Assembly (NCBI GenBank): GCA_009746045.1
Contig: RPFO01000017.1
Location: forward strand, 119,501 to 183,500
DNA: 64,000 nt
Source: Mesostigma viride
Taxonomy: Eukaryota > Streptophyta > Mesostigmatophyceae > Mesostigmatales > Mesostigmataceae
Direction: 5' to 3'
Within the stretch, counting starts at the first letter, position 1, and the number at the start of each line of letters is the position of its first letter. Positions 55,228 to 64,000 of the stretch are shown in pieces. The position numbers were made by a program, and so were the translations under genes. The notes beneath the pieces are model-generated. The model saw only the letters and a list, made by a program, of their open reading frames with translations, had not been told where the DNA came from and made no database searches.

Positions 55228-56507
55228 TCAGATCACACGATCGTCTTCCTGTTCGCCGGTCTCGGGGTTGTATTCGACGGGGGCCGGCGGATTGAGGCGA
55301 CCTTGGATGGAGTTCTGGTGATACAACTTGAGCTGATCGCGGTGGAAGTTGGGGGAAGTGTTCCAAGAGCTTGGGATGTCGACCTTGAACATCACATCGC
55401 CTAGCTTCTCCAAGACCTTGTGAGGCCCCAGGAACATAGGACGGAGCTTGGTCTTGAGCTCACCTCCTACCTTCTCGGAGAAACGTCCTAGTCGGGGGCC
55501 TTCCACCATGCAGAACCCAGTCGCCTGCCTCAATCGACGGGGTGCGCGCGTCCAGGCGACTAGCGGTCCTCGCCATATAGCGCTCGGCTGCGGCTCGGTA
55601 GCCCCTGACCGCGCTGTCATGGGCCTGACGCATCTGAACCAACAGCTTCTCCACCCCTTCCAGGGTGTCCCGCCGGACCGTTTTCTCTGCCAAGGCGGGG
55701 CTCGTGAGAAGGTCGGTCGGCGTAAGCGGGTGCCTGCCAGTGTTGAGGAAGAACGGCGTGAAGCCATGAGCCGCCTGGGGATCGAGCGTTGTTCAAGGAG
55801 AATTCCACCAAGCCCAGAAACTCCTCCCAATTGCCTCCCACCACGTCAGTGTAGTGCCGCATGGTCTCTTGCACTGTGCGGTTCAGTTGCTCCACCAGGT
55901 GAGAGGACGAGCTGTGGTACGCTGTCCCCAATGACACCTTGGTGCCCAGTCGTTCAAAGAACTCCTGCCAGAAGCGAGCCGTGAACAACTTGTCACGGTC
56001 CGATATGAATTGCTGGCTGAGTCCGTGGTACCGAAACACGTGGTGGAGATACAACTTAGCGCAAGCCTCAGCCGTGAGCTCGGCCGGGCATGGGGCCAAG
56101 TGACACATGCGCGTCAGGCGGTCCAAGAAAACCAAGATCATGCTGTTGCCATGCTTGGTCTTCCGGAAAGGGCCAATAAAATCCATCATCAATGAGTCCC
56201 AAGGCGCCATGGGGTCAGGCAGCGTCTTGGGGATCGCTTGTGACCCCGTGTTGCGGGACTTCATGATCTGGCATGATGGACATGCACTCGCGCACGTACG
56301 TCTCGATGTACTCCCGCATACCTGGCCAGTAGAAGTTCTTTCTGGCCCGCGGCAGCAGGCGGTGGATTCCTTGGTGGCCACCGGTGAGGGACTCGTGGAG
56401 CTCATGGAGCAGAGCCGCTCTACATATCTCCGGGACGTACAGGCGCCAGCCGTCAGGTCTCACCATGACATAGAGTTGTCCGTCCTGGAACTTGCACTCC
56501 CGGAGCT
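55228..56507 (-). pseudogene. Gypsy-type pol fragment: integrase and C-terminal domain
   Basis: From right to left: LHESLTGGHQGIHRLLPRAR and KNFYWPGMREYIETYV (HHCC domain), ACPSCQIMKSR, then the core with SLMMDFIGPF (Asp), FISDRDKLF (Asp) and LVEQLNRTVQETM (Glu). The C-terminal part has LRPMFLGPHKVLEKLGD and the SPNFHRDQLKLYH segment typical of Gypsy integrase C-termini. At least three frameshifts are present. RT and RNaseH are missing because the LTR-like unit at 56508 replaces them. Confidence 0.85.
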
Positions 56508-57661
56508 TGAGTTGACGTTTTTAAACGCAAGGTATAAGGATATGGTTGCAATGCAGCAATGGGTGAATGTGGTTGGAACGGAGCTTTGTTAAAATTGGAT
56601 AATGTTACAGCGCTCACACACTTGAGGCTTAGACACGAGTTTGCCAAGTCAAGGCAACACACGTGAGGCAGGCTCGCAAGAGATGCCCGATTGGCACTGG
56701 CCTATTCTTTATATACTTGTGCACTGTGCTTGGCTAGTCCTGAGCAGCCTAGGAGGCCTGCTCAGTATTAACACTCCCAGTACAGTATTCACAACCTTTA
56801 CAGCGCCCAGATCCTATACAGTAGGTCTGCCATACAGGCACAGTGACCACAGAGCACAGTCCACACAGTGATTATTGCATCTGCACCTAGAAGTCCAGGA
56901 CTAAGCCTGCGGTACCAACAGACCACAGGTTAAGGTTCCTATTTCCTGCGTACGACGTATTAATCCAATACCATCGTAGGTTTAGCACCTAATTCCTGTC
57001 AGCCCAGGAATTACTGTCGACCCCATATGTCGTCGGCAAATATTCACGTCCGACTTAGAAGAACAGCCGGCTCGCGCTCGCGCGCGACCGGGAAGTCGGA
57101 ACGCCATAACTTTCTTGATACTTGTCGGAATGAACTCGTTCCGGTGCCGCTGGAATCGCAGAGATATGCCAAATCAGGAACACGCCAATGCGCTTGGCGT
57201 TAACTCCAATCCTTTCTTTTCTTGAGCTGTAGCAGCTCACACAAGTCTACATACAAACACACACAATGGGTACTGGACATCCTCCCCGACTACAAGTCAC
57301 AACCCGCTGGGCATGACATGCAGTCAGCTTGGATTCCTTATTATATGTACATAGCACCCATACTGGTTCAGGAGCACAAACAAATTACAATGAGTCCCTA
57401 TCCCTTCCCGGGAGGCTCGTTGTGTTACCCATGTACAAGAGGTTGGCCAACTGTGGCAGCCCATGGGTGTTCAGTGAAGAACTTGAGAAGTATGTACAAC
57501 CTTCAGGACCTTATAGGCGAAACCCCACAGATCACCCACAAAAGCTCATCAGAAAACATTGCTGACCCCCAGACGGGAGTCGGCGCCGGTCAGCTGCCCC
57601 TTATCGAACCAGATACAACATCTATGCGAAGCACATGTAAACCCACAAGCTCCTATATGCA
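56508..57661 (+). mobile_element. LTR-like unit, copy III (1.15 kb)
   Basis: It begins TGAGTTGACG and ends CTCCTATATGCA. It is collinear with copy II without its nested insertions, and with copy I in reverse. It preserves the empty sites of both the LINE and the foldback insertion found in copy II. It sits between the Gypsy fragment and an unrecognised ORF, with no clear target duplication. Confidence 0.78.
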
Positions 57662-58553
57662 GAGCAGCCTCAACCGGCCCTTGTTGCTCCCCAGCCTGCA
57701 CCAGCGCAGCCTCAACCTGTCCTGGTCTGCTCCGCAGAGATGCCGGTACAGGAGATCGCTCCGCGACGGGACGTGATACCGGCCCAGGAATGGGTACGGG
57801 GCACGTATGCCCGTAATCGGGTCATTGTCCCCTTGCATCCGGTGGCTGGCTTTGTGGTCGACATTGACGTGGGATACCCACGCCCGAGCCTTCCCCTGCC
57901 ATCCGGGTTTTACTACCCTGCAATTAAGCCTGCGCTTCCGTGGGGGCTCCAGCGTGCTTATTCAGCGAGAAGGCACCTTCGACTCGGTCAGCTTTCTCCT
58001 GCACGCACATGTGCCGGCGCCGGTGCCATCCCCGCTACGAGCCGGTGGTAGTATAGGGACTATCGCCACGTACGATCTGCACCCGCCGCCTCTGCCGCAA
58101 TATCGCGCTGAGCACCACTTGCGACGGATTGCGTATCCCAAGCTCATGCCTATCCCGGGAGCTAGCTACATGCGGAAGCAGCTCCCTGAGATTGCTGCAG
58201 CTCCGGGGTTCTACTGCGAGAGCGAGAAGGCCCAGAAGGAGCCCAGAAGGAGCCCAGAATTGGAGCTCATGGCTGCCGGGTACTTCGCGGAAACTGGGTG
58301 TGGGGAGGTCGATGTGGAGCAGGGGGTCATCAGGTTCACTCGGCTCCCCTACTACATGGCGGTCTTCCTGTCGTACTGGCCGCCGGATTTGTGGATTGAG
58401 AAGTCCACGCTGCGTCAACAGACGCGCAATGACTACCAGGTGGCGTTCAACGCCGACGTGGTCGCGGCTCCCCCCGGCAAGATCCCGGAGATCATGACTG
58501 AGCACGGCTACAACGCGTTGCGGCGGCATCGCGCGCAGCAGGGATTCCAGTAA
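57662..58553 (+). CDS. Unrecognised ORF, probably one protein with a frameshift
   Basis: I do not recognise this protein. The first part (57662-57930) starts PQ-rich (QPAPAQPQPVLV) and continues EWVRGTYARNRVIVPLHPV and GFVVDIDVGYPRPSLPLP. The second part, in another frame to the stop at 58551-58553, has FRGGSSVLIQREGTFDSV, GTIATYDLHPPPLPQYR, LPYYMAVFLSYWPPDLW and RNDYQVAFNADVVAAPPG. Composition across the shift near 57925 is continuous, so a single-base indel or short intron is likely. It contains no zinc finger, nuclease or polymerase motif. Its location among LTR elements suggests a mobile-element accessory protein, but this is a guess. Confidence 0.45.
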
Positions 58554-58830
58554 TTTTCCGGGAGATTGGCCGGAGAGTGCTGGGACGAAGGAGTATTTGA
58601 CAACTATCAAGGTGTTGTCCCTGCGAGGCAACACCGAGAAGAACTGGCTACTGCTCCGCTGGCGAACATGCAGGGATCGGGACATAGTATTCTCATTATA
58701 GTTGGTGTATTATATGCATGTATGATGATGGGTTCTCGCTGGTACACAGCAACCGGTTGTTATGATTGTGTTTTGGTTTTCTTTTGAATTTTCCATGTTT
58801 GTGGTGGAGTTAGAATGCGGTGGGATATGT

Positions 58831-59284
58831 TGCTTGAGAACACTGTACGCTGTGAGCAATGAATTGCTTGGTTCATTAGAAAATAGGTTTACCCTTTATC
58901 AACGTTCCTCTCACTGGCTGCGCCGCCAGTGACCGTTGGGTGCAGACCGTTGGCCCGAGGCCGCACGATGACAGGTAGCAGTCTAGTCACTGCATCGTGT
59001 GATCACAGATCAATGCACGCTGCAGTACGGTCCCTATCTAGGATACTCTAGTACCGTCCATGCAATGACAGGACACTACGTATACTGGGTACTGACATCC
59101 GTCACGTACCCCAGTACCCAAAGTACCTATCTAGGGAAACGTATGCGACTCGACTAGCATTCCTATCTGCATAGCCCACGTGGTATTTATATTCACATAC
59201 CAACGTAGGTTTACAAGGCTTATTCATACGTTGTATTCACAATGCCTTTGAGACTTAGTCTACAGCAAAGCATGGAGACTAACT
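58831..59284 (+). mobile_element. LTR-like sequence, family A, partial second copy
   Basis: About 97% identical to 20931-21380, including CTGGCTGCGCCGCCAGTGACC and the CGTACCCCAGTACCC block. Both ends are abrupt. It adjoins the 3' side of the minus-strand Copia element. Confidence 0.85.
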
Positions 59285-59658
59285 CCAGTATTGTTTTATT
59301 ATTTATTTCTTAATGCAGGTCTGCACCCCCAACATTATTGTTATTGTTTTTAAGTTGATTAGGGGTACAAAAGAGACATGGCTGGTCGAGCCAGGTTGGT
59401 TACAGCTGGCTGTTCTGGCCAGGTGTTATATTGCACATTAAATAAGGTGTACACAGCTGGCTGGTTTGGCCAGTTACTGAAGCACACATTAAGTAAATGG
59501 ATACAAAGCTTGTGTCCTCAAGCTGCAAATGGATACAAATCTGACCTAGCCAGCACTCACACCCCACAACGAATGTGTTGAATTTTATGGCGCCCAGCAG
59601 CTATCGCTGTGGTAAGGGGGTGTGGTGGTTGTGTACTGTGCTATGGCCAGTCATTTAT
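59285..59658 (-). other. 3' flank of Copia element I, possibly its 3' UTR or LTR
   Basis: No gene. On the minus strand it starts after the RNaseH stop and contains TGTGGGGTGTGAGTGCTGG and TGTTGGGGGTGCAGACC, either of which could be an LTR start. The partner LTR is outside the window, so the boundary cannot be tested. Confidence 0.35.
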
Positions 59659-60225
59659 TCAAACACTGACTCTGATATCATAGGGGTTCATGTTCTGAAA
59701 GAGGAGCTGGTACTGTTGGCCAGCAGCATCCCGCAGCTTCGTTAGAGCGTCTGCTGGGTTGTCCTCATCATCCACATGAGTCCAGCTGGAAAAATAGGTG
59801 GCCTCCTGTTTGAGGATCACCCAATCCAGGTCAGTGTGGACAGCAGCAGAAACAGATTTCTTGGTTAGAAAACTGATCACAGAGCTGTCAGTATAGAGAT
59901 GTGAGATGACATTGCATGTGCTGCCTGCCTGGGTTTGTAGCCAGGTGAGCATGTGCTGCAGGGAACGAGCATGCAATGCAGCAGACACCACAGCACGACA
60001 TTCAGCTGAGTTGCTGCTGCCAGGTTTTCTGCGGTGTAGCCTGCTGTACCAGGAAGTGAGGGACATGTAATCTGACCTGTTGGTGAGAAAAAACAGCCCT
60101 GATTCCCGTGCCCCCATCTGATTGATTGTTCTGCTCTCCATGGAGCTGTCCATGACACATTGGATGTGGATGTCTTCCATCAGATTCAGGCCATGGAGGA
60201 TGAGGGGGGGACAGTCATTGACCAA
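59659..60225 (-). CDS. Copia element I: RNaseH
   Basis: A 188-codon frame with IQCVMDSSMESRT (Asp), SSNSAECRAVVSAALHAR (Glu), ISHLYTDSSVISFLT (Asp) and the terminal VDDEDNPADALTK box typical of Copia RNaseH. It overlaps the RT frame by about 40 bp in a different register, with a run of seven C (sense strand) in the overlap. It acts in removing RNA from the RNA-DNA hybrid during reverse transcription. Intact except for the frame change from pol. Confidence 0.88.
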   Translation of the reverse strand: MVNDCPPLILHGLNLMEDIHIQCVMDSSMESRTINQMGARESGLFFLTNRSDYMSLTSWYSRLHRRKPGSSNSAECRAVVSAALHARSLQHMLTWLQTQAGSTCNVISHLYTDSSVISFLTKKSVSAAVHTDLDWVILKQEATYFSSWTHVDDEDNPADALTKLRDAAGQQYQLLFQNMNPYDIRVSV

Positions 60226-63200
60226 CTTCCTGATGTGACTGCATTTATCTTGACTAGAACATCATGGGTGACCCTGCTGATGACAGCTAAGGGAGCCCCA
60301 CAGATGGCTGACCACCACCCCAGTTTGCCCTGAACAGTGGCACACATGTGTAAGGGGAGGTAGTTGTCCTGCAGCAGATCTAGACAATCTTGGATATATT
60401 CTGCAGGAGGGGAGAGAGAGCAGACCCACTGATCTGGCTGCCTATGCAGCTGCAACATGATGCCACAGAACTGGATGGGGGTTGTGCTCAATTCCACCTG
60501 TTTGCCAATCTCATATGATTCCTGGACCTGCTGAATAAAGGTTTCCACCTCAGCTCTAGGCCCACAAATGAGTTGGTCATCTCCATGCCACACAAAGAAC
60601 AGCAGTCCAGAGGGGGTGGGTACAACAAAAAAGCATGGGTCCAGGTCATCATACGTGGCCTTGAGCTTTTTGAATACTTCCTCTGCTGAGTCTCTGAAAA
60701 TTTTTGGGGCACTGACAAGCCCTTCCACCCCAATGTTGATGATAAGGTGGGGCTCATCAATGTAAGGTTTCCACACAGCTGGGGTGTCTACCACGTACAC
60801 CTTCCCTTTCCACACAGATTCAGCCTTTTCTGGGTCCCCCCTGAGGAAGGCCCTTTTAATATCAGTGGCTTTGCAGACATAGTCTTGGCCTGCATTGAGG
60901 TTGTGGAGGAATAGGGAGAGCATGATCCTGAGTGAGGTTTGTTGCAGCCCAGGTGTGTATGTTTCCCCTTTTGGCAGTGTGGATGTCCCCTTTAATTCTG
61001 TGACACATGGTCTGGCATGGAAGATTGGGGAGCCCACTTTTTGTGGTTTTTGTTTGAGAACAAATTTTAATCTGAGCTTTTTGGCTCCCTCTGGCACGTC
61101 CCATGAAGGGGTGACAGGCGGTTTGTATTGAGGGTTTTTGGGGTTGGGCAGGACCCATTCCTGCCTGGCTTGGTGGACAATGGCCATCAGCCACTTGGTA
61201 AACCCTTTTTGTGTTTTGCATTCTTGTATGACGTGGGAGATTTGGTGGGGTGAGTGCATGGCTATGTCCCACTTACCCAGCCCAAAGGCTGAGGGATGGA
61301 GGAACTGGCTGTGCACTAACTTGTCCAGATCAGGGATCTCCCCTGGTGCATACTGAGTGTTGACTGCCTTGATGACAGCATCCATACCAGGGACAATACT
61401 GGAGAGAGGGATTTTAAAGTGGTCCAGAGGAACTGCACCCACCCCTGTGACACTGAGCTCATTAGCTGAGATAAGCACCCCAGGATAGGATACAAAAGGT
61501 TCCCCCAACAAGGTGTTACCAGAGTACCCCTCCACCACCTGGAAGGGTGTCTGAATACCAAGTATAGGGAGCATCACTTGTCCCACTACATCCAGTGAGC
61601 TTTGGCCTGAGAAATCCTGCACCCGTGCCCAAAATGAAGGTGCAATCTCAAGACCAGGGATGGCTTGTGCACTGATCACACTGACCTGTGCCTGAGTGTC
61701 TATTGCCAGGGTCCAGGGGTCCTGACTAGTGCACACAGCTGAGACTTTTGCCAACCCTGCGGCCACAGCAGCTTGTTGCTTATGTGACCTGTGTAATGCT
61801 TGCAAGGCGACTGCCAATCTTGACCTCAGAGCGGGAGGGTTGGCAGACAATTTGGTGCCTTGGGGCTGAGCTAATGCTTCCAACCCAGCTACCTCGTGCC
61901 TGGTTAAGCAATCCCCAGGTTGTGAAGTGGGCCTGGCTTCACTGAGGGTGGAAGGGTTCACAGAGGGTGCTGTGGTGCTGTCAACAGCAGTAATTGGTGG
62001 CTCAGAGCTACTGCTGGGCATGCTGGAGTTGCCAGATAGAAGTAGTGAGTCCATGCTTAAAGACTCTTCCCCAGGCACGTCTGCCATGGGAGAATAATAC
62101 TTCTTAATTCTATGACAGCTCACCCTGTGACGCTTCCCATTGATATTGTGCTTGACCTCCACGGTCTTGCTGTTTTTGGTAAATCCACGGATGGTAACTG
62201 GACCTAGCCAAGTTCCAACCTTACCAAAGCTGTTTTCCTTGTAATAGAGAACTTGATCACCTTTTTGGAATACTGGCCTGGAATGGGTTTTATCTTTTTC
62301 TGCCAGTTTTGCTGAGGTTTGTGCACGTGCAGTGTTGTACAGTGCTATCACCTCTGGGGGATATACACCTGCCTGCAGGCCTGCTGGGATTACTTCACCC
62401 CACGTGGCATGCAAGACAGGTCTCATGTTTAGGGTTGTGCACATTTCATGACACCAGAGTGCCCTGTCACAATAGACCCCTGAAGTAGCATCCTTGGAAG
62501 GATTTTTGGCTAGTAGGGTTTTGACAGATCTGATGGTTCTTTCAATGACCCCCTGACCCTCATGATCTTCCAGCCCAGCAATCTCTATTGCTTCACACCC
62601 TTCCAGGTCAGTCAGACAAGAAAATTGTTGATCAAGCAAAATTCTGTCAACTGGGTAGAATCTGGGTAAAGCAATCATGAGTGCAACACGTAGCTGCCCT
62701 GCAGACATGCCAGGTAGGGGTTCCATTACTGTGAACCTGGACCATGAGTCTTTTAGGATCAGGTAGGGTTGGACATCTTTGTTGATGTGCATCACATCCC
62801 CCACTATCATGCCCCTATTGGTGGAAGGAGTTGCAGTATGCCATTTTTGAGGTTTGGGGCTATTGAACTGACATTCTTGACAGTGTTGTCTAGCCAGTTT
62901 TACTGCATTCCTGAGTTGTTTTCCCATGCTACTACCCCCCAGCCGTCTGGCCAGTTCCTCAGCCACTGTTTCATGACCCATGGCTAGGTGCAGCTGATGA
63001 GCAAGCTCCTTGATATCTATGGAGTTGTCAACAGTAGGGGTTAGTGCTTTTATGTAAGGTTCCAGAACAGGGTGTTGGGAGGACAGTAAGGTTGCTGCCT
63101 CAAAATCAATTATGCCCTGGTTGCCATCCCCAATGGTAATGAGATCATCATCCTCAGAGTACATAAGGTGAGTGAACTCACATTGATTTGGGTAGCGAGG

Positions 63201-63542
63201 CCTGTTGCAACGGCTGCCTGGAGGCCCCAGGGGATGACGTGCGTGCCAGCAGCCCGGGCAGAGATCCACCCCGTTGGCCAGGGAGTCGTTGTTGGGGCAG
63301 TTGTGCCGTGCGTGCCCTCGTTGGAAGCACCTCAGGCACCTTATGGCCCCCAGGGTTGCCAGGCTGGTTGTTGTTGTTGTTGTTGTTGTTGTTCCCTGCT
63401 GGGACCGGTTCTGGCCCTGCTGGGACCTGTTGTTGTTGTTGTTTTGGCCCTGTTGGGACCTGTTGTTGTTATTGCCCTGCTGGGACCTGTTGTTGTTATT
63501 GTTGTTGTTGTTGTTGTTGTTGGGGTTGCCATGCAGGGGCAC
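60186..63542 (-). CDS. Copia element I: pol polyprotein with order zinc knuckle, integrase, protease-like, RT
   Basis: An uninterrupted frame of 1118 codons. N/RSQQG repeats occupy residues 8-50. The zinc knuckle CLRCFQRGHARHNC is at 69-82. Integrase HHCC residues are H185, H190, C221 and C224, and its core has D249, D304 and E334. The integrase C-terminal region GDQVLYY...GTWLGPVTIRG is at about 428-453. The protease-like domain has AIDTQAQVSVIS at 614-625 and NTLLGEPF at 676-683. RT has RLKFVLKQK, the catalytic-Asp box TDIKRAFLRG (D894), APKIF and VWHGDD (HGDD 986-989). There is no protease motif between zinc knuckle and integrase, where Copia elements normally have one. RT active sites are usually YVDD. 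The length and open frame suggest recent activity. Confidence 0.92.
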   Translation of the reverse strand: MPLHGNPNNNNNNNNNNNRSQQGNNNNRSQQGQNNNNNRSQQGQNRSQQGTTTTTTTTTSLATLGAIRCLRCFQRGHARHNCPNNDSLANGVDLCPGCWHARHPLGPPGSRCNRPRYPNQCEFTHLMYSEDDDLITIGDGNQGIIDFEAATLLSSQHPVLEPYIKALTPTVDNSIDIKELAHQLHLAMGHETVAEELARRLGGSSMGKQLRNAVKLARQHCQECQFNSPKPQKWHTATPSTNRGMIVGDVMHINKDVQPYLILKDSWSRFTVMEPLPGMSAGQLRVALMIALPRFYPVDRILLDQQFSCLTDLEGCEAIEIAGLEDHEGQGVIERTIRSVKTLLAKNPSKDATSGVYCDRALWCHEMCTTLNMRPVLHATWGEVIPAGLQAGVYPPEVIALYNTARAQTSAKLAEKDKTHSRPVFQKGDQVLYYKENSFGKVGTWLGPVTIRGFTKNSKTVEVKHNINGKRHRVSCHRIKKYYSPMADVPGEESLSMDSLLLSGNSSMPSSSSEPPITAVDSTTAPSVNPSTLSEARPTSQPGDCLTRHEVAGLEALAQPQGTKLSANPPALRSRLAVALQALHRSHKQQAAVAAGLAKVSAVCTSQDPWTLAIDTQAQVSVISAQAIPGLEIAPSFWARVQDFSGQSSLDVVGQVMLPILGIQTPFQVVEGYSGNTLLGEPFVSYPGVLISANELSVTGVGAVPLDHFKIPLSSIVPGMDAVIKAVNTQYAPGEIPDLDKLVHSQFLHPSAFGLGKWDIAMHSPHQISHVIQECKTQKGFTKWLMAIVHQARQEWVLPNPKNPQYKPPVTPSWDVPEGAKKLRLKFVLKQKPQKVGSPIFHARPCVTELKGTSTLPKGETYTPGLQQTSLRIMLSLFLHNLNAGQDYVCKATDIKRAFLRGDPEKAESVWKGKVYVVDTPAVWKPYIDEPHLIINIGVEGLVSAPKIFRDSAEEVFKKLKATYDDLDPCFFVVPTPSGLLFFVWHGDDQLICGPRAEVETFIQQVQESYEIGKQVELSTTPIQFCGIMLQLHRQPDQWVCSLSPPAEYIQDCLDLLQDNYLPLHMCATVQGKLGWWSAICGAPLAVISRVTHDVLVKINAVTSGSWSMTVPPSSSMA

Positions 63543-63545
63543 ACG
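63340..63545. repeat. AAC/GTT microsatellite complex at the gag-pol boundary
   Basis: Several (GTT)n runs (on the plus strand) are separated by GCTGGGACC-type spacers. Read on the minus strand, one frame gives Q runs (gag), one N runs with RSQQG (pol) and one T runs, and all three are open for long stretches. Confidence 0.92.
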
Positions 63546-64000
63546 GTGCCACGTGTTGCCACGCCCCTGAGAGCCACTGCCCCCTTGGTGGGAGGACTTG
63601 TGGGTCTTGGGTGCCCCCCCTGGCTGGCCCCCCTTGCGTTTGTGGCCTTGGACACCCTGGACCTTGGGGTCCTGGGCCTGGGTTGCCAGTACCCAGGGGG
63701 TCCACTGCCTCCTCGATATAGAGCATGGCAGCTCTGAAGTTGTCCCAGAGGGACTTGAGGCCTGTAAGCAGGGTAGCCAGGACAGAAGGTTGCAAATTAG
63801 CTTTTGTTAGCCAGGTGTGGATGAGATACCTTGGTTGGAGCTTGAGAAGCTCAAGGTCTTTCTCAATCATTACCCTGTATGTTTTTGCATCCCCAGAGAG
63901 GTTATTCTTGTTCACCTTATATGCAGCAAGCCAGTTGAAACGTTCTACTGCTTCCATGTGGTTATTGGTAAGCACTAGCTGTTTCAGATCAGTGATAAAG
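63496..64000 (-). CDS. Copia element I: Gag, 5' partial (runs off the window)
   Basis: The frame is open from the window edge (ITDLKQLVLTNNH) through AVERFNWLAAYKVNK, LLKLQPRYLIHTWLTKANL and TGLKSLWDNFRAAM. It ends in a glutamine run from CAA repeats with TAA at 63496. It is homologous to the gag fragment at 19866-20246. Gag forms the particle. The pol frame starts within the same CAA/AAC microsatellite, one register away. Confidence 0.85.
   Translation of the reverse strand, partial: FITDLKQLVLTNNHMEAVERFNWLAAYKVNKNNLSGDAKTYRVMIEKDLELLKLQPRYLIHTWLTKANLQPSVLATLLTGLKSLWDNFRAAMLYIEEAVDPLGTGNPGPGPQGPGCPRPQTQGGPARGGTQDPQVLPPRGQWLSGAWQHVAPCAPAWQPQQQQQQQQ

Noticed and set aside
63168-63737. Plus-strand frames with V/L/C runs
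   Set aside because: Antisense reading of the gag-pol AAC microsatellite.

Overview
The window looks like nuclear DNA of a green alga (Viridiplantae, probably a chlorophyte). The basis is one spliced host gene, a BSU1/BSL-type Kelch-repeat Ser/Thr phosphatase (PPKL), whose exons match the plant family along their whole length. The moderate-to-high GC, the many intronic microsatellites and the mixture of Copia, Gypsy, LINE, SINE, tyrosine-recombinase and DNA elements fit that reading. The species is not identifiable from the sequence.

Region 1, 1-16.6 kb (+ strand): the 3' part of the PPKL gene. Fourteen exons (1931-16612) join with consistent phases into 782 codons: Kelch blades, a polyQ linker, then a complete PP1-like catalytic domain. 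The N-terminal Kelch exons are upstream of, or not recognised in, the window. The introns hold long tandem arrays, mostly pyrimidine-rich on the sense strand but one strongly G-rich. They also hold three transposons with target-site duplications (a mariner-like MITE, a SINE-like element, a non-autonomous hAT) and a 161-bp MITE-like inverted repeat without one.

Region 2, 16.6-28 kb: intergenic DNA and element debris. It contains a second SINE copy, a decayed LINE (endonuclease and start of RT) fused through a perfect palindrome to an inverted Copia gag fragment, LTR-like sequence, a 1.7-kb TIR element, a Copia RT-RNaseH fragment on the minus strand, and an inverted LTR copy.

Region 3, 28-50.3 kb: a four-level nest. 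A Copia-like element (zinc knuckle and integrase core on the left; integrase C-terminus, protease, RT and RNaseH on the right) is split by an LTR pair at 30683 and 46923 with target duplication GGTAC. No gag-pol of its own was found between these LTRs. They enclose an inverted pair of 173-bp satellite arrays with matching ends (34134-44706). These arrays flank a core with a 109-bp tandem array and a small Tudor-like ORF. The right satellite arm is itself interrupted by a 5.1-kb DIRS-like element with gag, RT-RNaseH and tyrosine recombinase.

Region 4, 50.3-64 kb: a 1.15-kb LTR-like unit present twice. One copy is interrupted by a truncated LINE and by a 2.1-kb foldback element whose empty site survives in the other copy. 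Then come a Gypsy integrase fragment, an unrecognised ORF, and a nearly intact Copia-like element on the minus strand running off the right edge.

The most unusual signal is shared by the Copia-like elements. Three have HGDD in place of the usual YVDD of the RT active site. In the two where the region is present, an aspartic-protease-like domain sits between integrase and RT rather than before integrase.
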